From contig JAWKTM010000009.1 in NCBI GenBank assembly GCA_041399085.1, positions 62,001 to 126,000 of the forward strand: a DNA stretch of 64,000 bases, in the 5' to 3' direction. Below, one piece after another: positions 37,476 to 47,082 of the stretch (position 1 is its first letter; each line of letters begins with the position of its first letter). The DNA is from JAWKTM01 sp041399085 (GTDB lineage: Bacteria > Planctomycetota > Planctomycetia > Pirellulales > Pirellulaceae). The notes beneath the pieces are model-generated. The model did no database searches. It saw nothing but the letters and a program-made list of their open reading frames with translations, and was not told the origin of the DNA. A program made the translations under genes and the position numbers.

Positions 37476-40334
37476 TCATTCGCCATTCACAACACGCAGC
37501 AATACCGGCAGCGTGGCGACGCCACCTTCGACTTCCGTTTTCAGGTGGAACAACCGAGTTTGCTCGGGCACCCACTTTGCCGCCGTGATAAAGATTTGGC
37601 GTTCGTCTTGGCCGGGCAGAATGAGTAAGCCGTTAAGCCCGATGTTGTCGACAAACACGCCATGCGGCAAATTGCGGCCCGAGTCCTCTTTGCCGAACGA
37701 TACTGGGCCGTTGTGACCCAGCCGGTCGAGCAGCACGCGAGCAGTGATCGTCTCGCCCGGATGAATTGTTAGTTCCAACGGTTTGCTGAGCGAGGCGGCT
37801 TCGGCCGGCGATGAGATATCGTCCGCGACAATCCTCACACCCAGTTTCGCGGCCGCGGCCAGTTTGATCTCGCCAAGGTTGTTGACCGGCTTCGTCAGCA
37901 GTTGGCCGTCCACCATCGCATGAGCTGTTACTTGACTGCTTTTCGCCTGATCGGCTGTTGGCGCTACCGCGTCGGCGTCGGCATAGATCGCGCCGAACGC
38001 CTCGATCTGCTCGGACTGGATCACAATCGGGCTGGTCGCGTGAAAACCGGGCGGCAAACCATCAATGTGAACTTCGATCGGCCCATCGTAGCCGTCCATC
38101 CGTTCGGCGGTGACTCGCAACTCGCGGCCAGCGCCAGCCGGGACCGATGGATTCGCGCCGTGCAGTGTGACTCGAAAATCGGGATGCCGAGGTCGCACTG
38201 TCAACTCATACTTATAATTGTCGCCGCCAAACCCACGCACATCGGTCACGCGCACGAGATACTCGCCATCGGCTGGGGCCGTAAACGTCAATCGCGAATC
38301 GGCGCCCCAGCGGCGGAGGCTGTCGTCATCATTCTCATAGTAGATCGGAAACACGGGCAAGCCGTTCGGAATCAGTGGCTGACCGGGCTCGACCGGCCGC
38401 ACGATATAACAGGGGGCGCCAAGCGCGTGAGCATAGGCGGTCGTATCGAAGTAGTTCGTGCGCTTCCCTTGTCCCGGATAAACCTTGAAACCCGAATCCG
38501 GCCCGCGCGGATACAACCACAACTTCACGACTTCACCCGCAGCATACAGATACTCATTCAGCTCCATCTCTTGCCAATTGTGAACGCGAAAATCGTCACT
38601 GGTATCGGAATCCTTACCGCGAAACGTGAAATAGGAATCGCGGACCGCTTGCAGCATCACACGGGTTATTCGGTTTTCATCCGCGTCCAAGATTTCTAAT
38701 TTCGAGTCCAATGGGGATTTGTCGCGAGCAGCCTTGATCTCGGCAATCCATTGCTCTCCGGCCTTCGCGCGGAAACGGTATACGTCCGCGTCATGAGATT
38801 GGTTCTCCAAGGGCTGAATCACGCCTCGCACGATCGCCGGCAACTCCAGCAACTGCGATTGTTCCGAAGAATCGTTAGGCTCTTGCTCTTCAACCGCGTT
38901 CATGGAATCCGCGGCAGGCGTCGTTACCAGCGGCGTGGCGTCAGCGTTCGACTGGCTCGCAACAGCGTCTTGTATTGCGGTCTTGATGGAATATCGAGCC
39001 AGCGAGCCGTCCATACGGCCAACCAGGAATCGATCGCCGTCATTGGAAATCGCTAGGGAGACTGCCACATCGGGCTGTTCCGGAAAGGCCCGTACTTGCG
39101 TGAAGCCAGTCGTCTCCCACTGCTTCGCGGAACGATCCTCGGCCAAGGTAATCAACGACCGGCCGTCCGGAGAAAAGGCGAGTTGGACGATCGGCCCTTC
39201 ATGAGCAAAGCGGGCATGAATGAGCGGATTGATACGCGGTGCGGTTCGCGACACAAATTGCCAGACTCGTATTCGGTTGTCGGCGCCGCCCGCCACAATG
39301 GAACGACCATCTGGGCTGAACTCCACCACATACTGTTCGGCCAAAGGCTGACTCAACGTATCCAAACGCTCGCCGGTTTCCACATGCCATAACTTAACGG
39401 TGTGATCCCCGCTAGCGCTAGCCAAGACCGTCCCGTCGGGACTAAACGCCAGATCATAAACGGCATCATTGTGCCCGCTCAGCGAACGGACCAGTTCACC
39501 TGTCTCGATATCCCATAAATCAATGCGGCGATCGTAGCCGGCCGTCGCGAGCAAAGAACCATTGGGTTGCAGTGTGGCGGCATAGAGAATGTCCCGATGC
39601 CCTTTGAATTCGCGGAGCAACGTGCCGTCGATTGTATTCCAAATCGCGGCATGCCCATACAATCCGGCTACGCCCGAAGCGGTGACCAACAGCGTGCCGT
39701 GCCGAGAAAACTCGACAGCGTTCACCTTGCCTGGCAAATCGCCGATGACGACGATCGGTTTGCGATCTCCTAGCAAACTACTCGCCTCGACGACCGCTTC
39801 GTGTGAATCATCGGCAGTCTTTGTGGATATCAGCTCCACCTTGCCGAATCGAGCCACGGCCGCGATCGGAGCGGCTGGCGACCAAGCCAAGCCGGTGATT
39901 GCCGGATCCACATTCGTGACAGCCGGCAATTGAGGAGTTCGTAACAGAGTGCGATCGGGTTCCGCGCCGTCGGGGCCTTTGGCTCCGGCTTCGATCCAGG
40001 CCTTTAGAAGCGATAGTTCGGCTGCCGTGGGAGCTGGCTCGCCTTCCGGCGGCATCTTGGGTTCCGCCGCGCCGGTGAGCAGCCGAATCAAGCGACTCGA
40101 CGCCGCATCGCCCGGCAAGATAGCAACTCCGCTTTCGCCCCCTTTCTGCAGTTCGGCATATGTCTCCAGCGAGAAGTCTCCCTCGCGATCGTCGGCGTTA
40201 TGGCATCCGGCACAGTACTTTGTGAGCAGCGGGGCGACGTGTTCGTTGTAGCCGGGAACTGGTTCGTCCCCCAAGCCGATTGCGGTGACCGAAAACAGCA
40301 GCAAGATTGCCGGGAAGATGCGTTTTGTATTCAT
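37476..40334 (-). CDS. PSCyt1-type cytochrome with WD40 propeller and PPC-like domains
   Basis: The 952-residue exported protein starts with a signal peptide (KRIFPAILLLFSVTAIGLG). A PSCyt1 domain with one CXXCH haem site (YCAGCHNADDREGDFSLETY) follows and ends in WIEAGAKGP. Then come WD40 repeats (GHRDILYAATLQPNGSLLAT, GHNDAVYDLAFSPDGTVLAS, DHTVKLWHVETGERLD, VQLAFSPDGRSLI). A pre-peptidase-type beta domain follows (EEQEPNDSSEQSQLLELPAI, DVYRFRAKAGEQWIAEI), with more beta-sandwich sequence to the end. It pairs with the DUF1549/DUF1553 protein encoded upstream in the same operon, a widespread planctomycete arrangement of unknown enzymology. I start at the ATG at 40334, where the signal begins. 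Confidence 0.9.
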   Translation of the reverse strand: MNTKRIFPAILLLFSVTAIGLGDEPVPGYNEHVAPLLTKYCAGCHNADDREGDFSLETYAELQKGGESGVAILPGDAASSRLIRLLTGAAEPKMPPEGEPAPTAAELSLLKAWIEAGAKGPDGAEPDRTLLRTPQLPAVTNVDPAITGLAWSPAAPIAAVARFGKVELISTKTADDSHEAVVEASSLLGDRKPIVVIGDLPGKVNAVEFSRHGTLLVTASGVAGLYGHAAIWNTIDGTLLREFKGHRDILYAATLQPNGSLLATAGYDRRIDLWDIETGELVRSLSGHNDAVYDLAFSPDGTVLASASGDHTVKLWHVETGERLDTLSQPLAEQYVVEFSPDGRSIVAGGADNRIRVWQFVSRTAPRINPLIHARFAHEGPIVQLAFSPDGRSLITLAEDRSAKQWETTGFTQVRAFPEQPDVAVSLAISNDGDRFLVGRMDGSLARYSIKTAIQDAVASQSNADATPLVTTPAADSMNAVEEQEPNDSSEQSQLLELPAIVRGVIQPLENQSHDADVYRFRAKAGEQWIAEIKAARDKSPLDSKLEILDADENRITRVMLQAVRDSYFTFRGKDSDTSDDFRVHNWQEMELNEYLYAAGEVVKLWLYPRGPDSGFKVYPGQGKRTNYFDTTAYAHALGAPCYIVRPVEPGQPLIPNGLPVFPIYYENDDDSLRRWGADSRLTFTAPADGEYLVRVTDVRGFGGDNYKYELTVRPRHPDFRVTLHGANPSVPAGAGRELRVTAERMDGYDGPIEVHIDGLPPGFHATSPIVIQSEQIEAFGAIYADADAVAPTADQAKSSQVTAHAMVDGQLLTKPVNNLGEIKLAAAAKLGVRIVADDISSPAEAASLSKPLELTIHPGETITARVLLDRLGHNGPVSFGKEDSGRNLPHGVFVDNIGLNGLLILPGQDERQIFITAAKWVPEQTRLFHLKTEVEGGVATLPVLLRVVNGE

Positions 40335-40361
40335 GTGATGCTGTGTATGTGAGTTCAAGTA

Positions 40362-40970
40362 TCATGGAAGCAAGCCGGCGACATCCAGTTCGGCGATTAC
40401 CGCATTTCGCAGTATGAGAGGCAACAATTCACCCGCTCGAAAATCTCGTCGCTGTTGATATCGTAAGCCAGTGGGATCCACCTGGCTGTACACCTCAATA
40501 CTTCGTTCCGGGAGATTCATGATCCAATACTGAGGAATCCCAGCTCCGGCGTAAATCGACAGCTTCAGCCCTCGGTCCTGTGCAATACTGGTCTGGGCTA
40601 CTTCCACAACCAGCGCCACGTCCGCCGCTTGGGGATGCGTTTGCGAGAAGCTACGAATGTTGCCGAGCACGATCGCAATGTCAGGCTCGGGTTCACTGTC
40701 GGTCAAAGTGATCGGCTCTTGCACTCGAACCAGCCAATCCTCCGAGAGAACGCGCTCCAGCGAACGTTCGATCAACTTCGTCGCCGTACTGTGTGCCGGT
40801 CCGCGATTCATTGGCTGTGTCAACCAACCTTTCAGCAATTCGACTCGCTCGTCATGCAAGATCCCATGTTCGATCATGGCATGATATTCCGCGACGCTGA
40901 ATCGGCGCAGAATTTCCGGCGGCACGATCGGTGCATTCAAGACAGGCGATACGGAGGACGCGATACTCAT
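40362..40970 (-). CDS. Uma2-family (DUF820) endonuclease-like protein
   Basis: A 202-residue protein of the Uma2 family, with a PD-(D/E)XK-like fold. Key stretches are RRFSVAEYHAMIEHGILHDE near the N-terminus, SEPEPDIAIVLG (the acidic PD motif), ADVALVVEVAQTS (the EXK-like strand with Glu) and YAGAGIPQYWIMNLPERSIE. Family members are very numerous in cyanobacteria and planctomycetes, and their role is unsettled. It sits 11 bp after the stop of the DUF1549/DUF1553 gene and 27 bp before the PSCyt1-WD40 start, so it is embedded in that operon. The ATG at 40970 avoids overlap with the upstream gene. Confidence 0.88.
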   Translation of the reverse strand: MSIASSVSPVLNAPIVPPEILRRFSVAEYHAMIEHGILHDERVELLKGWLTQPMNRGPAHSTATKLIERSLERVLSEDWLVRVQEPITLTDSEPEPDIAIVLGNIRSFSQTHPQAADVALVVEVAQTSIAQDRGLKLSIYAGAGIPQYWIMNLPERSIEVYSQVDPTGLRYQQRRDFRAGELLPLILRNAVIAELDVAGLLP

Positions 40971-40981
40971 AACTGTGGATA

Positions 40982-43480
40982 CTAGTGATTGAATAAGAAC
41001 TCGCGACTGCTCAAAACGGCCCAAAACAAGTCTTCCACCAACATCCGTCGTTCACTCTCGGCGGCCTGGGAAAGTTCGGCCAATAGCTGCTTCTTCTCCG
41101 AATCGGTGGGAAATCGAGTGAGTGCCGACAGATAGATTTCGTCCAGCAACGCGTCGTCCGACAAATTCGCTTCGAGCAACTGAGTCACCCGGCTATCCTT
41201 TGATTTCAGTTTCTCATTGATCGTATCGCCGTTACTGATGTGCAGCACTTGCACCATGCTCGGCTCGTCCGAACGTTCACACTCACACACAATTCGGCGT
41301 TGATTGCGCCCAAATGTCTTAAGGAAATCGGAATCGACGGCCGAGTCATACAATTGCAGGGCCCGCGTTCCTTTAGGATAGAAATCCGTGCCTCGTTTAT
41401 CCGCGCCGGGAAACACAACCAACGTGAATGAACTGGGGACATCCGTGACTTGAGAGATGGCGTCCAGCAGCACTTCGGCCATCAGCCGGCGAGGATAATA
41501 TCGAGCATAGAATCGTTTCTCGTCAGCATTGCCGGGCAACGGTTCGCTGCTGCGTTGATACGTTCGTGACTGAAGGATCGCTCGCATCAGTTCTTTCAGG
41601 TCGAAGTCGTGTTCGACCAAATAGTCCGCCGCGGCCGACAACAGCTTCTCATTGCTCGCCGGATTCGACACGCGCATATCATCCACCGACTCAACTAAAC
41701 CGACGCCGAAGAAGTTTGCCCAGACTCGATTAGTAATCGAACGAGCAAAATAAGGATTCTCTGGCGAAGTTAGCCAGTCGGCCAAATGCTGACGTCGGTC
41801 GCCCGGCGCGTCGAAGGCGATCGACTGGCCGTCCAACGGTGTGGGTGGTTGCGGCTTGCCCGTTCGCGGCTGGATCAATTCACCCGACGAAGCCACATAC
41901 AGCGTGCGGAGTCCATCGCCGTTGCGAGAGTCACCACCCCATCCTTTCGCGCGAACGCGGCCGAACAAATTGGCCATCGCATAATATTGATCGTTCGTCC
42001 ACTTTTCCAACGGATGGTTGTGGCACTTCGCACATCCGATCGACAATCCCAGAAACGCTTGGCAGGTGTTTTCCGTCATCGTCTCGGGGTCTTGGTGCAG
42101 GGCATAGAAATTCGTGGCGCCGTTCTCATAGCTGCTGCCTTGCGCCGTCACCACTTCGCGCACAAACTGATCCCACGGAGTGTTCGTGGCCACGCGTTCG
42201 CGGATCCATTGATAGTAAGCCTTAACGGCTTCCGGGCGCAACAATGTTCCGTTGATCATTAACACATCGGACCACTTGTAAGTCCAATAGTCCACGAACT
42301 CGGGGCGGGACAGCAGTTCGTCGATCACTCGTTCGCGTTTATCCGCGCCACCGTCTTTGAGAAATGCCCGAGTCTCGTCGGGAGTGGGAAGCACGCCGAT
42401 CGTATCCAGGTAAACTCGCCGCAGAAATGCCGCGTCGTCCGCCGGCGGAGATGGTGGTAGATTCAGCCGCTGAAGTTGTTCGAGCACCAAATCGTCAATG
42501 AAGTTGCGGCGGGGCGAGTTCTCATATAATTCGGCGGCGACTTGATTGGGAAAAGGAGATGTGATGCGCGAAATCACAATCTGTTGGGAGAACCAAGCGG
42601 TAACGGCGCCTTCGCCATTGCCAATCACCGAGACCAGGCCGGCATCGTCAACCTTGGCCACGGCTTCGTTCGCCGAAGTGAACTTGGCCCACCTCGTAAC
42701 ATCCTCACTGTGGCCATCACTGTAAAACGCGCGAACAAGAATCTGTTGACGGTCACCGGTCTTCAACACGGCTTGGGGCGGCAAAATCTCCAACCGTTCC
42801 AGCCGCGGATCGTCGTCGGCCGGCGGCAAGGCTCCGCCAGCAATCCAACCCGCTAACACTTGATACTCGCGGGAATCGGTTTCAAAGCGAAGTCCGCCTT
42901 TATGCGGGATCGCGCCGGACGGTTTGGCGAGCAGCAAGCTGCGACCGGGATCGCTCAGCTCGATTCGACGGCCGCGTGCCTGCTTGGCGATCGACAAATG
43001 ATCGAAGTCTGGATCGTAGCCGCGAAGGCTCAGTCGGAAACCGCCCTTGCCGGCCAACGCCCCGTGACACGCGCCGCTGTTGCAGCCAGCTTTGGCGAGC
43101 ACCGGCAACGCATGATTGCGGAAACTCCAGTGATGTTCGTCCTCCAGCTTTTCAACCGTTACTTGCGCGGTTGCCGTTTGGCCGTTGGCGGCGACTGTGA
43201 TCTCCGCCGATCCATTGCCGCGCGGTCGCACCACGCCGTTCTCAACGACGGCCACGCTCGGATCGCTGGTCGTGAACTCAACGCTTTCCGTGGCTTGCCC
43301 CAGATACTCGTCACCGCGAATCCATTGAGCTAAAAGCCGTTGCGAAGCTTCGGGGCCCGTCAGCTTGATCTCGCTTGGTAACAAAGCCAGCGACGCCTCG
43401 GCGCCCTGCAAGCTCGACACGCCGCACAATATGATGCAGCAAGCTCCCGCAATCCAATTCGTTACCGAACGGAATATCAT
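40982..43480 (-). CDS. DUF1549/DUF1553 (PSCyt2-PSD1) exported protein
   Basis: The 832-residue protein has a signal peptide (TNWIAGACCIILCGVSSLQG) and a Big2-like Ig domain (TSDPSVAVVENGVVRPRGNG). An atypical haem-like motif CNSGACH follows, with spacing CX4CH, then a second Big2-like domain. PSCyt2/DUF1549 comes next (RRVYLDTIGVLPTPDETRAF, QAFLGLSIGCAKCHNHPLEK with normal CXXCH), then PSD1/DUF1553 (SITNRVWANFFGVGLVESVD, RYYPRRLMAEVLLDAISQVT). It probably works at the cell surface on unknown substrates, with haem, next to the PSCyt1-WD40 protein. I choose the ATG at 43480 because GAGAGGA lies 9 bp upstream; 43498 is an in-frame alternative. Confidence 0.9.
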   Translation of the reverse strand: MIFRSVTNWIAGACCIILCGVSSLQGAEASLALLPSEIKLTGPEASQRLLAQWIRGDEYLGQATESVEFTTSDPSVAVVENGVVRPRGNGSAEITVAANGQTATAQVTVEKLEDEHHWSFRNHALPVLAKAGCNSGACHGALAGKGGFRLSLRGYDPDFDHLSIAKQARGRRIELSDPGRSLLLAKPSGAIPHKGGLRFETDSREYQVLAGWIAGGALPPADDDPRLERLEILPPQAVLKTGDRQQILVRAFYSDGHSEDVTRWAKFTSANEAVAKVDDAGLVSVIGNGEGAVTAWFSQQIVISRITSPFPNQVAAELYENSPRRNFIDDLVLEQLQRLNLPPSPPADDAAFLRRVYLDTIGVLPTPDETRAFLKDGGADKRERVIDELLSRPEFVDYWTYKWSDVLMINGTLLRPEAVKAYYQWIRERVATNTPWDQFVREVVTAQGSSYENGATNFYALHQDPETMTENTCQAFLGLSIGCAKCHNHPLEKWTNDQYYAMANLFGRVRAKGWGGDSRNGDGLRTLYVASSGELIQPRTGKPQPPTPLDGQSIAFDAPGDRRQHLADWLTSPENPYFARSITNRVWANFFGVGLVESVDDMRVSNPASNEKLLSAAADYLVEHDFDLKELMRAILQSRTYQRSSEPLPGNADEKRFYARYYPRRLMAEVLLDAISQVTDVPSSFTLVVFPGADKRGTDFYPKGTRALQLYDSAVDSDFLKTFGRNQRRIVCECERSDEPSMVQVLHISNGDTINEKLKSKDSRVTQLLEANLSDDALLDEIYLSALTRFPTDSEKKQLLAELSQAAESERRMLVEDLFWAVLSSREFLFNH

Positions 43481-43627
43481 CGCCCAAATTCCTCTCATGA
43501 CTTGGTCGCCGAGGCGTCTTTTCCCAACGCCACCGCGACCGTGTATGCTGCTCAACGCCCGTCGCCATCGACGAATGTTCGAGTATAGCCAAAACGGGAC
43601 TCAATCGCTCGCAACGAAAAGCTCCGC

Positions 43628-44356
43628 ATGCCGCCAATTCGATTGACTTACAGCCTGTTGATGATTGCCGCGTTGGTCGCTTGCAGCCTGATGCTGCGCC
43701 GTTCGCAAGCCCGCTTGCCGCTGTCGGCTTGGCAGAAGTTGGCGATCGGCTTGGCGGCATTTTGCGGGGCGATGATCGGCGCGAAGTTGCCGTTCGTGCT
43801 CAGCGACTGGGAGGGCCTGCGCAGCGGCTCGGCTTGGCTGAGCGACGGGAAGACGATCATGTGCGGGATCGTCGGCGGCTACTTTGGCGTTGAGATCATT
43901 AAATGGGCGTTGGAGATTCGCGTGAAGACCGGCGACACGTTCGCCGCGCCGGTGGCCATCGCGGTCGCCATTGGCCGAGTCGCTTGCTTTCATGGCGGTT
44001 GTTGTTATGGCACGCCCACGTCGCTGCCGTGGGGTTGTCAGTTTCCGCTCGCGCCGGACGACCTTCCCCGACATCCCACGCAGCTATACGAAGCCGCCTT
44101 TCATCTGTTGGCCGCCGCCACGCTCGTATGGCTCGGCCGAAGCGAACGGCTTCACGGCCAACACATCAAGCTCTACATTCTGGCCTATCTCGCGTACCGC
44201 TTTGTATCGGAGTGGCTGCGACCCGAGCCGCATTTGTGGCTGGGACTCACCGGCTATCAATGGGCCGCGCTGGCATTAATTCCATTGTTCGTGTGGCTGT
44301 GGCGGCGCGATACGAAGCAACTATCCAGGAACGAGTCGCGTCTCTCGATGGTTTGA
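43628..44356 (+). CDS. Prolipoprotein diacylglyceryl transferase-like (Lgt family) membrane protein
   Basis: A 242-residue polytopic protein with about seven membrane helices. It shows the Lgt-type core GRVACFHGGCCYGTPTSLPW and HPTQLYEAAFHLL. Lgt moves diacylglycerol from phosphatidylglycerol to the lipobox cysteine of prelipoproteins. The protein is shorter than E. coli Lgt (291) and lacks the N-terminal part of that protein's core. It may therefore be a divergent paralogue with another acyl or lipid substrate rather than the housekeeping Lgt. It is divergent from the PSD1 gene and convergent with the membrane-protein gene 18 bp away. Confidence 0.78.
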   Translation: MPPIRLTYSLLMIAALVACSLMLRRSQARLPLSAWQKLAIGLAAFCGAMIGAKLPFVLSDWEGLRSGSAWLSDGKTIMCGIVGGYFGVEIIKWALEIRVKTGDTFAAPVAIAVAIGRVACFHGGCCYGTPTSLPWGCQFPLAPDDLPRHPTQLYEAAFHLLAAATLVWLGRSERLHGQHIKLYILAYLAYRFVSEWLRPEPHLWLGLTGYQWAALALIPLFVWLWRRDTKQLSRNESRLSMV

Positions 44357-44374
44357 CCATATCGAGGCAAAGCC

Positions 44375-46042
44375 TCACTCGCCCATCATCCACTGATACA
44401 TCCACGGATGTTGCCACGGATTCAAGGCCGGGTAGGCGGTCGAGACGACACTAATTAGCAACAACAGATAAGCCACTCGGCGCAGCCACGGGCGATCGGC
44501 AATCGCATCCGCGCCGGGAAGCAGACAGATCAGCCACAGCGGAATCAACCAGAACGTCCACCGCAGTCCGCTCGTCACGCCGCCATAGTTGCGATCGACC
44601 AACGGCCGGGCGATGTAAAAGGCCACGCACACGAACGACAACAACGCGGCCGCCGCCACGAATCCGCGGTGAATCGTCAGCGTGCGTAGGTCGCTCACCC
44701 CGCTTCGGTCGATCGCTCCACGCGAGTCCGCCGATTGTCTTCGCCACCAGACGACTCCGCCGAGCACACTCAGCAGCCAAACGGGCGTCAGCGAAAAGAT
44801 GCCGTGATGTCCAATCAAGACATGCAGCGCGTAGACCGCTCGCGACGGCTCGCCCTGATCGATCCCCGACTTCTGACCCTCCGTCCAGTAGCTGCCGGGA
44901 TACTCATACCAGTTGGCCCAATCTCGGATGAGCAACCGGTCGTGGTCCAAGATCACCGCCAAACGATCCTGGCCGTCCAGATCCCAAATCACCCAGCGAA
45001 ATTCGTCGCGCGGCCGTGTAACCTTCGTCCCGCGCGACAGCGAAATGCCGATCGACGCCGTGGCCTCGGCCAACTCGCCGGGCACTCGGCCAGAATCCAT
45101 CTGGTAGGCGATCTCGGCCAAGTTGTGGGCTTCGACGGTCGTCAGCACCGGCCCATCGGAGCGAAACGTGTACGGCGGTCGCCACGTGCCATGAGCCCAG
45201 TAGTTGGTTCCCCAGAAAGCCGCCGCGACAACCGCCGCGGCCGGCGCGTAACCGATGATCGTTCGCATCGGCGACTTCCACAGCAACATCGCACCCAGCA
45301 GCGCGAACAGCGACAGCGCGGGCAACTCGTTCGTAACGGCGAAGGCGGCGAAGAACCCAGCGGCTGCGTAGTGGCGCCAGTCGGTCGGCTCGTCGTCGTT
45401 CCACCGTCCGAGCCGAAATATTCGAAGTCCGTAGTAAGTCGCCAGCAACACGCTGACGGCCGCCGGCAAATGATTGTTGATCGTGATGGCGAACGTGGAA
45501 AGAAACGTCCCCCAAGTCGCCACGGCCATTGTGAAACCACGGCCCCAATCCGAAACGCCCAGCCGCTCGACCAGCTTGGCCAACACCCACCAGAACACAA
45601 TTAGCGGCAGCAGATTCGACAACATCAACATGATGCGGCCGATCAGAAACGGTCGCTCCGCAACCGACGCCCCGGTGAACTGCTTCACCACCCAATACTC
45701 GCCGGCCAGCAACGTGCCGAGCAGCGGCGGTTTGCTGGAATAGTCGTGCTCGCGCCCGTCCCATCCACGATGCCGCACGCGGTCGATCGAATGCCACGGC
45801 CGCCGCCCGCTGACTGGATGCACTTCGCGAATGATCTCGTCGATCTCAAACGAACCGTGATCGCCAAGCGCGCGAATCGCGGCCCAGCGACTGCGGTCGT
45901 TCGCGCTGAGAAACGGCGTCGTGCCGTTTTGATCGCTCACCGCCAGTGTGCGTCCAGCGATCGCTCCGGCCGAAGTGATCATCAACAACAAGTACAACGT
46001 CCATCGCAATTGGCGAGGGCGTTGCGATTCGTCGACCGTCAT
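44375..46042 (-). CDS. Polytopic membrane protein of glycosyltransferase-C appearance
   Basis: A 555-residue protein with about ten membrane helices, separated by an early periplasmic loop (ALGDHGSFEIDEIIREVHPV) and a large loop near 290-390. It resembles the ArnT/PMT-like glycosyltransferases of lipid-linked sugars in layout, but I see no certain catalytic motif apart from acidic residues in the first loop. Its ATG overlaps the stop of the GT2 gene in ATGA, so it is translationally coupled to it. The GT2 enzyme may make the polyprenyl-linked sugar donor that this protein uses (inference from order and topology). Confidence 0.75.
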   Translation of the reverse strand: MTVDESQRPRQLRWTLYLLLMITSAGAIAGRTLAVSDQNGTTPFLSANDRSRWAAIRALGDHGSFEIDEIIREVHPVSGRRPWHSIDRVRHRGWDGREHDYSSKPPLLGTLLAGEYWVVKQFTGASVAERPFLIGRIMLMLSNLLPLIVFWWVLAKLVERLGVSDWGRGFTMAVATWGTFLSTFAITINNHLPAAVSVLLATYYGLRIFRLGRWNDDEPTDWRHYAAAGFFAAFAVTNELPALSLFALLGAMLLWKSPMRTIIGYAPAAAVVAAAFWGTNYWAHGTWRPPYTFRSDGPVLTTVEAHNLAEIAYQMDSGRVPGELAEATASIGISLSRGTKVTRPRDEFRWVIWDLDGQDRLAVILDHDRLLIRDWANWYEYPGSYWTEGQKSGIDQGEPSRAVYALHVLIGHHGIFSLTPVWLLSVLGGVVWWRRQSADSRGAIDRSGVSDLRTLTIHRGFVAAAALLSFVCVAFYIARPLVDRNYGGVTSGLRWTFWLIPLWLICLLPGADAIADRPWLRRVAYLLLLISVVSTAYPALNPWQHPWMYQWMMGE

Positions 46043-47082
46043 ACGCCGCTTCCTCGCGCGTCCGGATTGTCGGTCGTTCGAGAATTCGCGTCGGCCGCTC
46101 TTCGATCGGTCGATGCCGCGGACGAACGATCGAAGCTCCCCGCACGCTGCTTGACGCTGAACGTGTCTCGCTCGCGCACCGTGTAAGCCGTAAACAACTC
46201 GGCCAAGAACCCGACCGACATCATCTGCGATCCCAACAGCAGCAGCCCCATCGAGTAAATCACGGCCGGCCGTTGATGCAGCGGCAACAGATTCCATTCG
46301 GGAAACGCTCGATTCAAGGCCCAATAGATGGCCAAGTAAACCAGCCCCGCTCCGCCAGCCAGAAACGACAGCAGGCCGATGCTGCCCAGCAAATGCTGCG
46401 GCCGCTGACCAAAGCCCGTCAAGAAATAAACGGTCAGCAGATCAAGGAAACCTTTGATGAAGCGTCGCACGCCGTACTTCGATCGTCCGAACTGTCGAGC
46501 CCGATGATCGACTTCGATCTCGCCGACTTTCCAGCCTCGCGCGGCCGCCAACACGGGCACGAACCGATGCAGCTCGCCGTACAGCCGCACCTCGTCAAAA
46601 ATCTCGCGTCGGTAGCACTTAAATCCGCAATTGTGATCGTGCAGCTTGACGCCCGTCATTCGCCCGACCAGCCAATTGAAGACGCGCGACGGACCGACCT
46701 TATGCCACGGGTCGTGCCGCGTCCTCTTCCAACCGCTGACCACGTCCAGACCACTGTCCATCGCCGCCAAGAACCGCGGAATCTCCTTGGGGTTATCTTG
46801 CAGATCGGCGTCCAGCGTCAGCACCAATTCGCCGCGCGCCGCCGCGAATCCGGCACTCAACGCCGCGGCTTTACCGAAATTGCGGCGAAAGCGAATGCCG
46901 CGCACTCGACTGTCTTCGCGGCTGAGTTGCTCGATCACGTCCCAAGAACCGTCGGACGAACCGTCGTCAACAAACACGATGTCCAGCTCGTAGCCATGCT
47001 GACTTGCCACATCGCTTAGCTCGCCGTGCAGCAGCCGCACGCTTTCAACTTCGTTGTAAACCGGGATCACAGTGGACAGCAT
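46039..47082 (-). CDS. GT2 glycosyltransferase, DPM1/GtrB-like with C-terminal membrane helices
   Basis: The 347-residue enzyme has the GT-A fold with STVIPVYNEVESV at the start, DIVFVDDGSSDGSWDVIEQL, the acid pair TLDADLQDNPKEIP and CGFKCYRREIFDEV. Two membrane helices follow (SIGLLSFLAGGAGLVYLAIY and YSMGLLLLGSQMMSVGFLAE). This is the dolichyl/undecaprenyl-phosphate sugar synthase pattern (DPM1, GtrB, ArnC). It would make a polyprenyl-phosphate sugar at the inner face of the membrane. The start at 47082 overlaps the end of the flippase-like gene by 38 bp. Confidence 0.9.
   Translation of the reverse strand: MLSTVIPVYNEVESVRLLHGELSDVASQHGYELDIVFVDDGSSDGSWDVIEQLSREDSRVRGIRFRRNFGKAAALSAGFAAARGELVLTLDADLQDNPKEIPRFLAAMDSGLDVVSGWKRTRHDPWHKVGPSRVFNWLVGRMTGVKLHDHNCGFKCYRREIFDEVRLYGELHRFVPVLAAARGWKVGEIEVDHRARQFGRSKYGVRRFIKGFLDLLTVYFLTGFGQRPQHLLGSIGLLSFLAGGAGLVYLAIYWALNRAFPEWNLLPLHQRPAVIYSMGLLLLGSQMMSVGFLAELFTAYTVRERDTFSVKQRAGSFDRSSAASTDRRAADANSRTTDNPDARGSGV

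Noticed and set aside
37902..38699. Plus-strand frame of 265 codons opposite the PSCyt1-WD40 gene
   Set aside because: Composition is Arg/Ile/His scrambled, with no motif; the minus strand encodes a recognised multidomain protein.
44735..45604. Plus-strand frame of 289 codons opposite the polytopic membrane protein
   Set aside because: Arg/Gln-rich antisense shadow of membrane-helix coding sequence.
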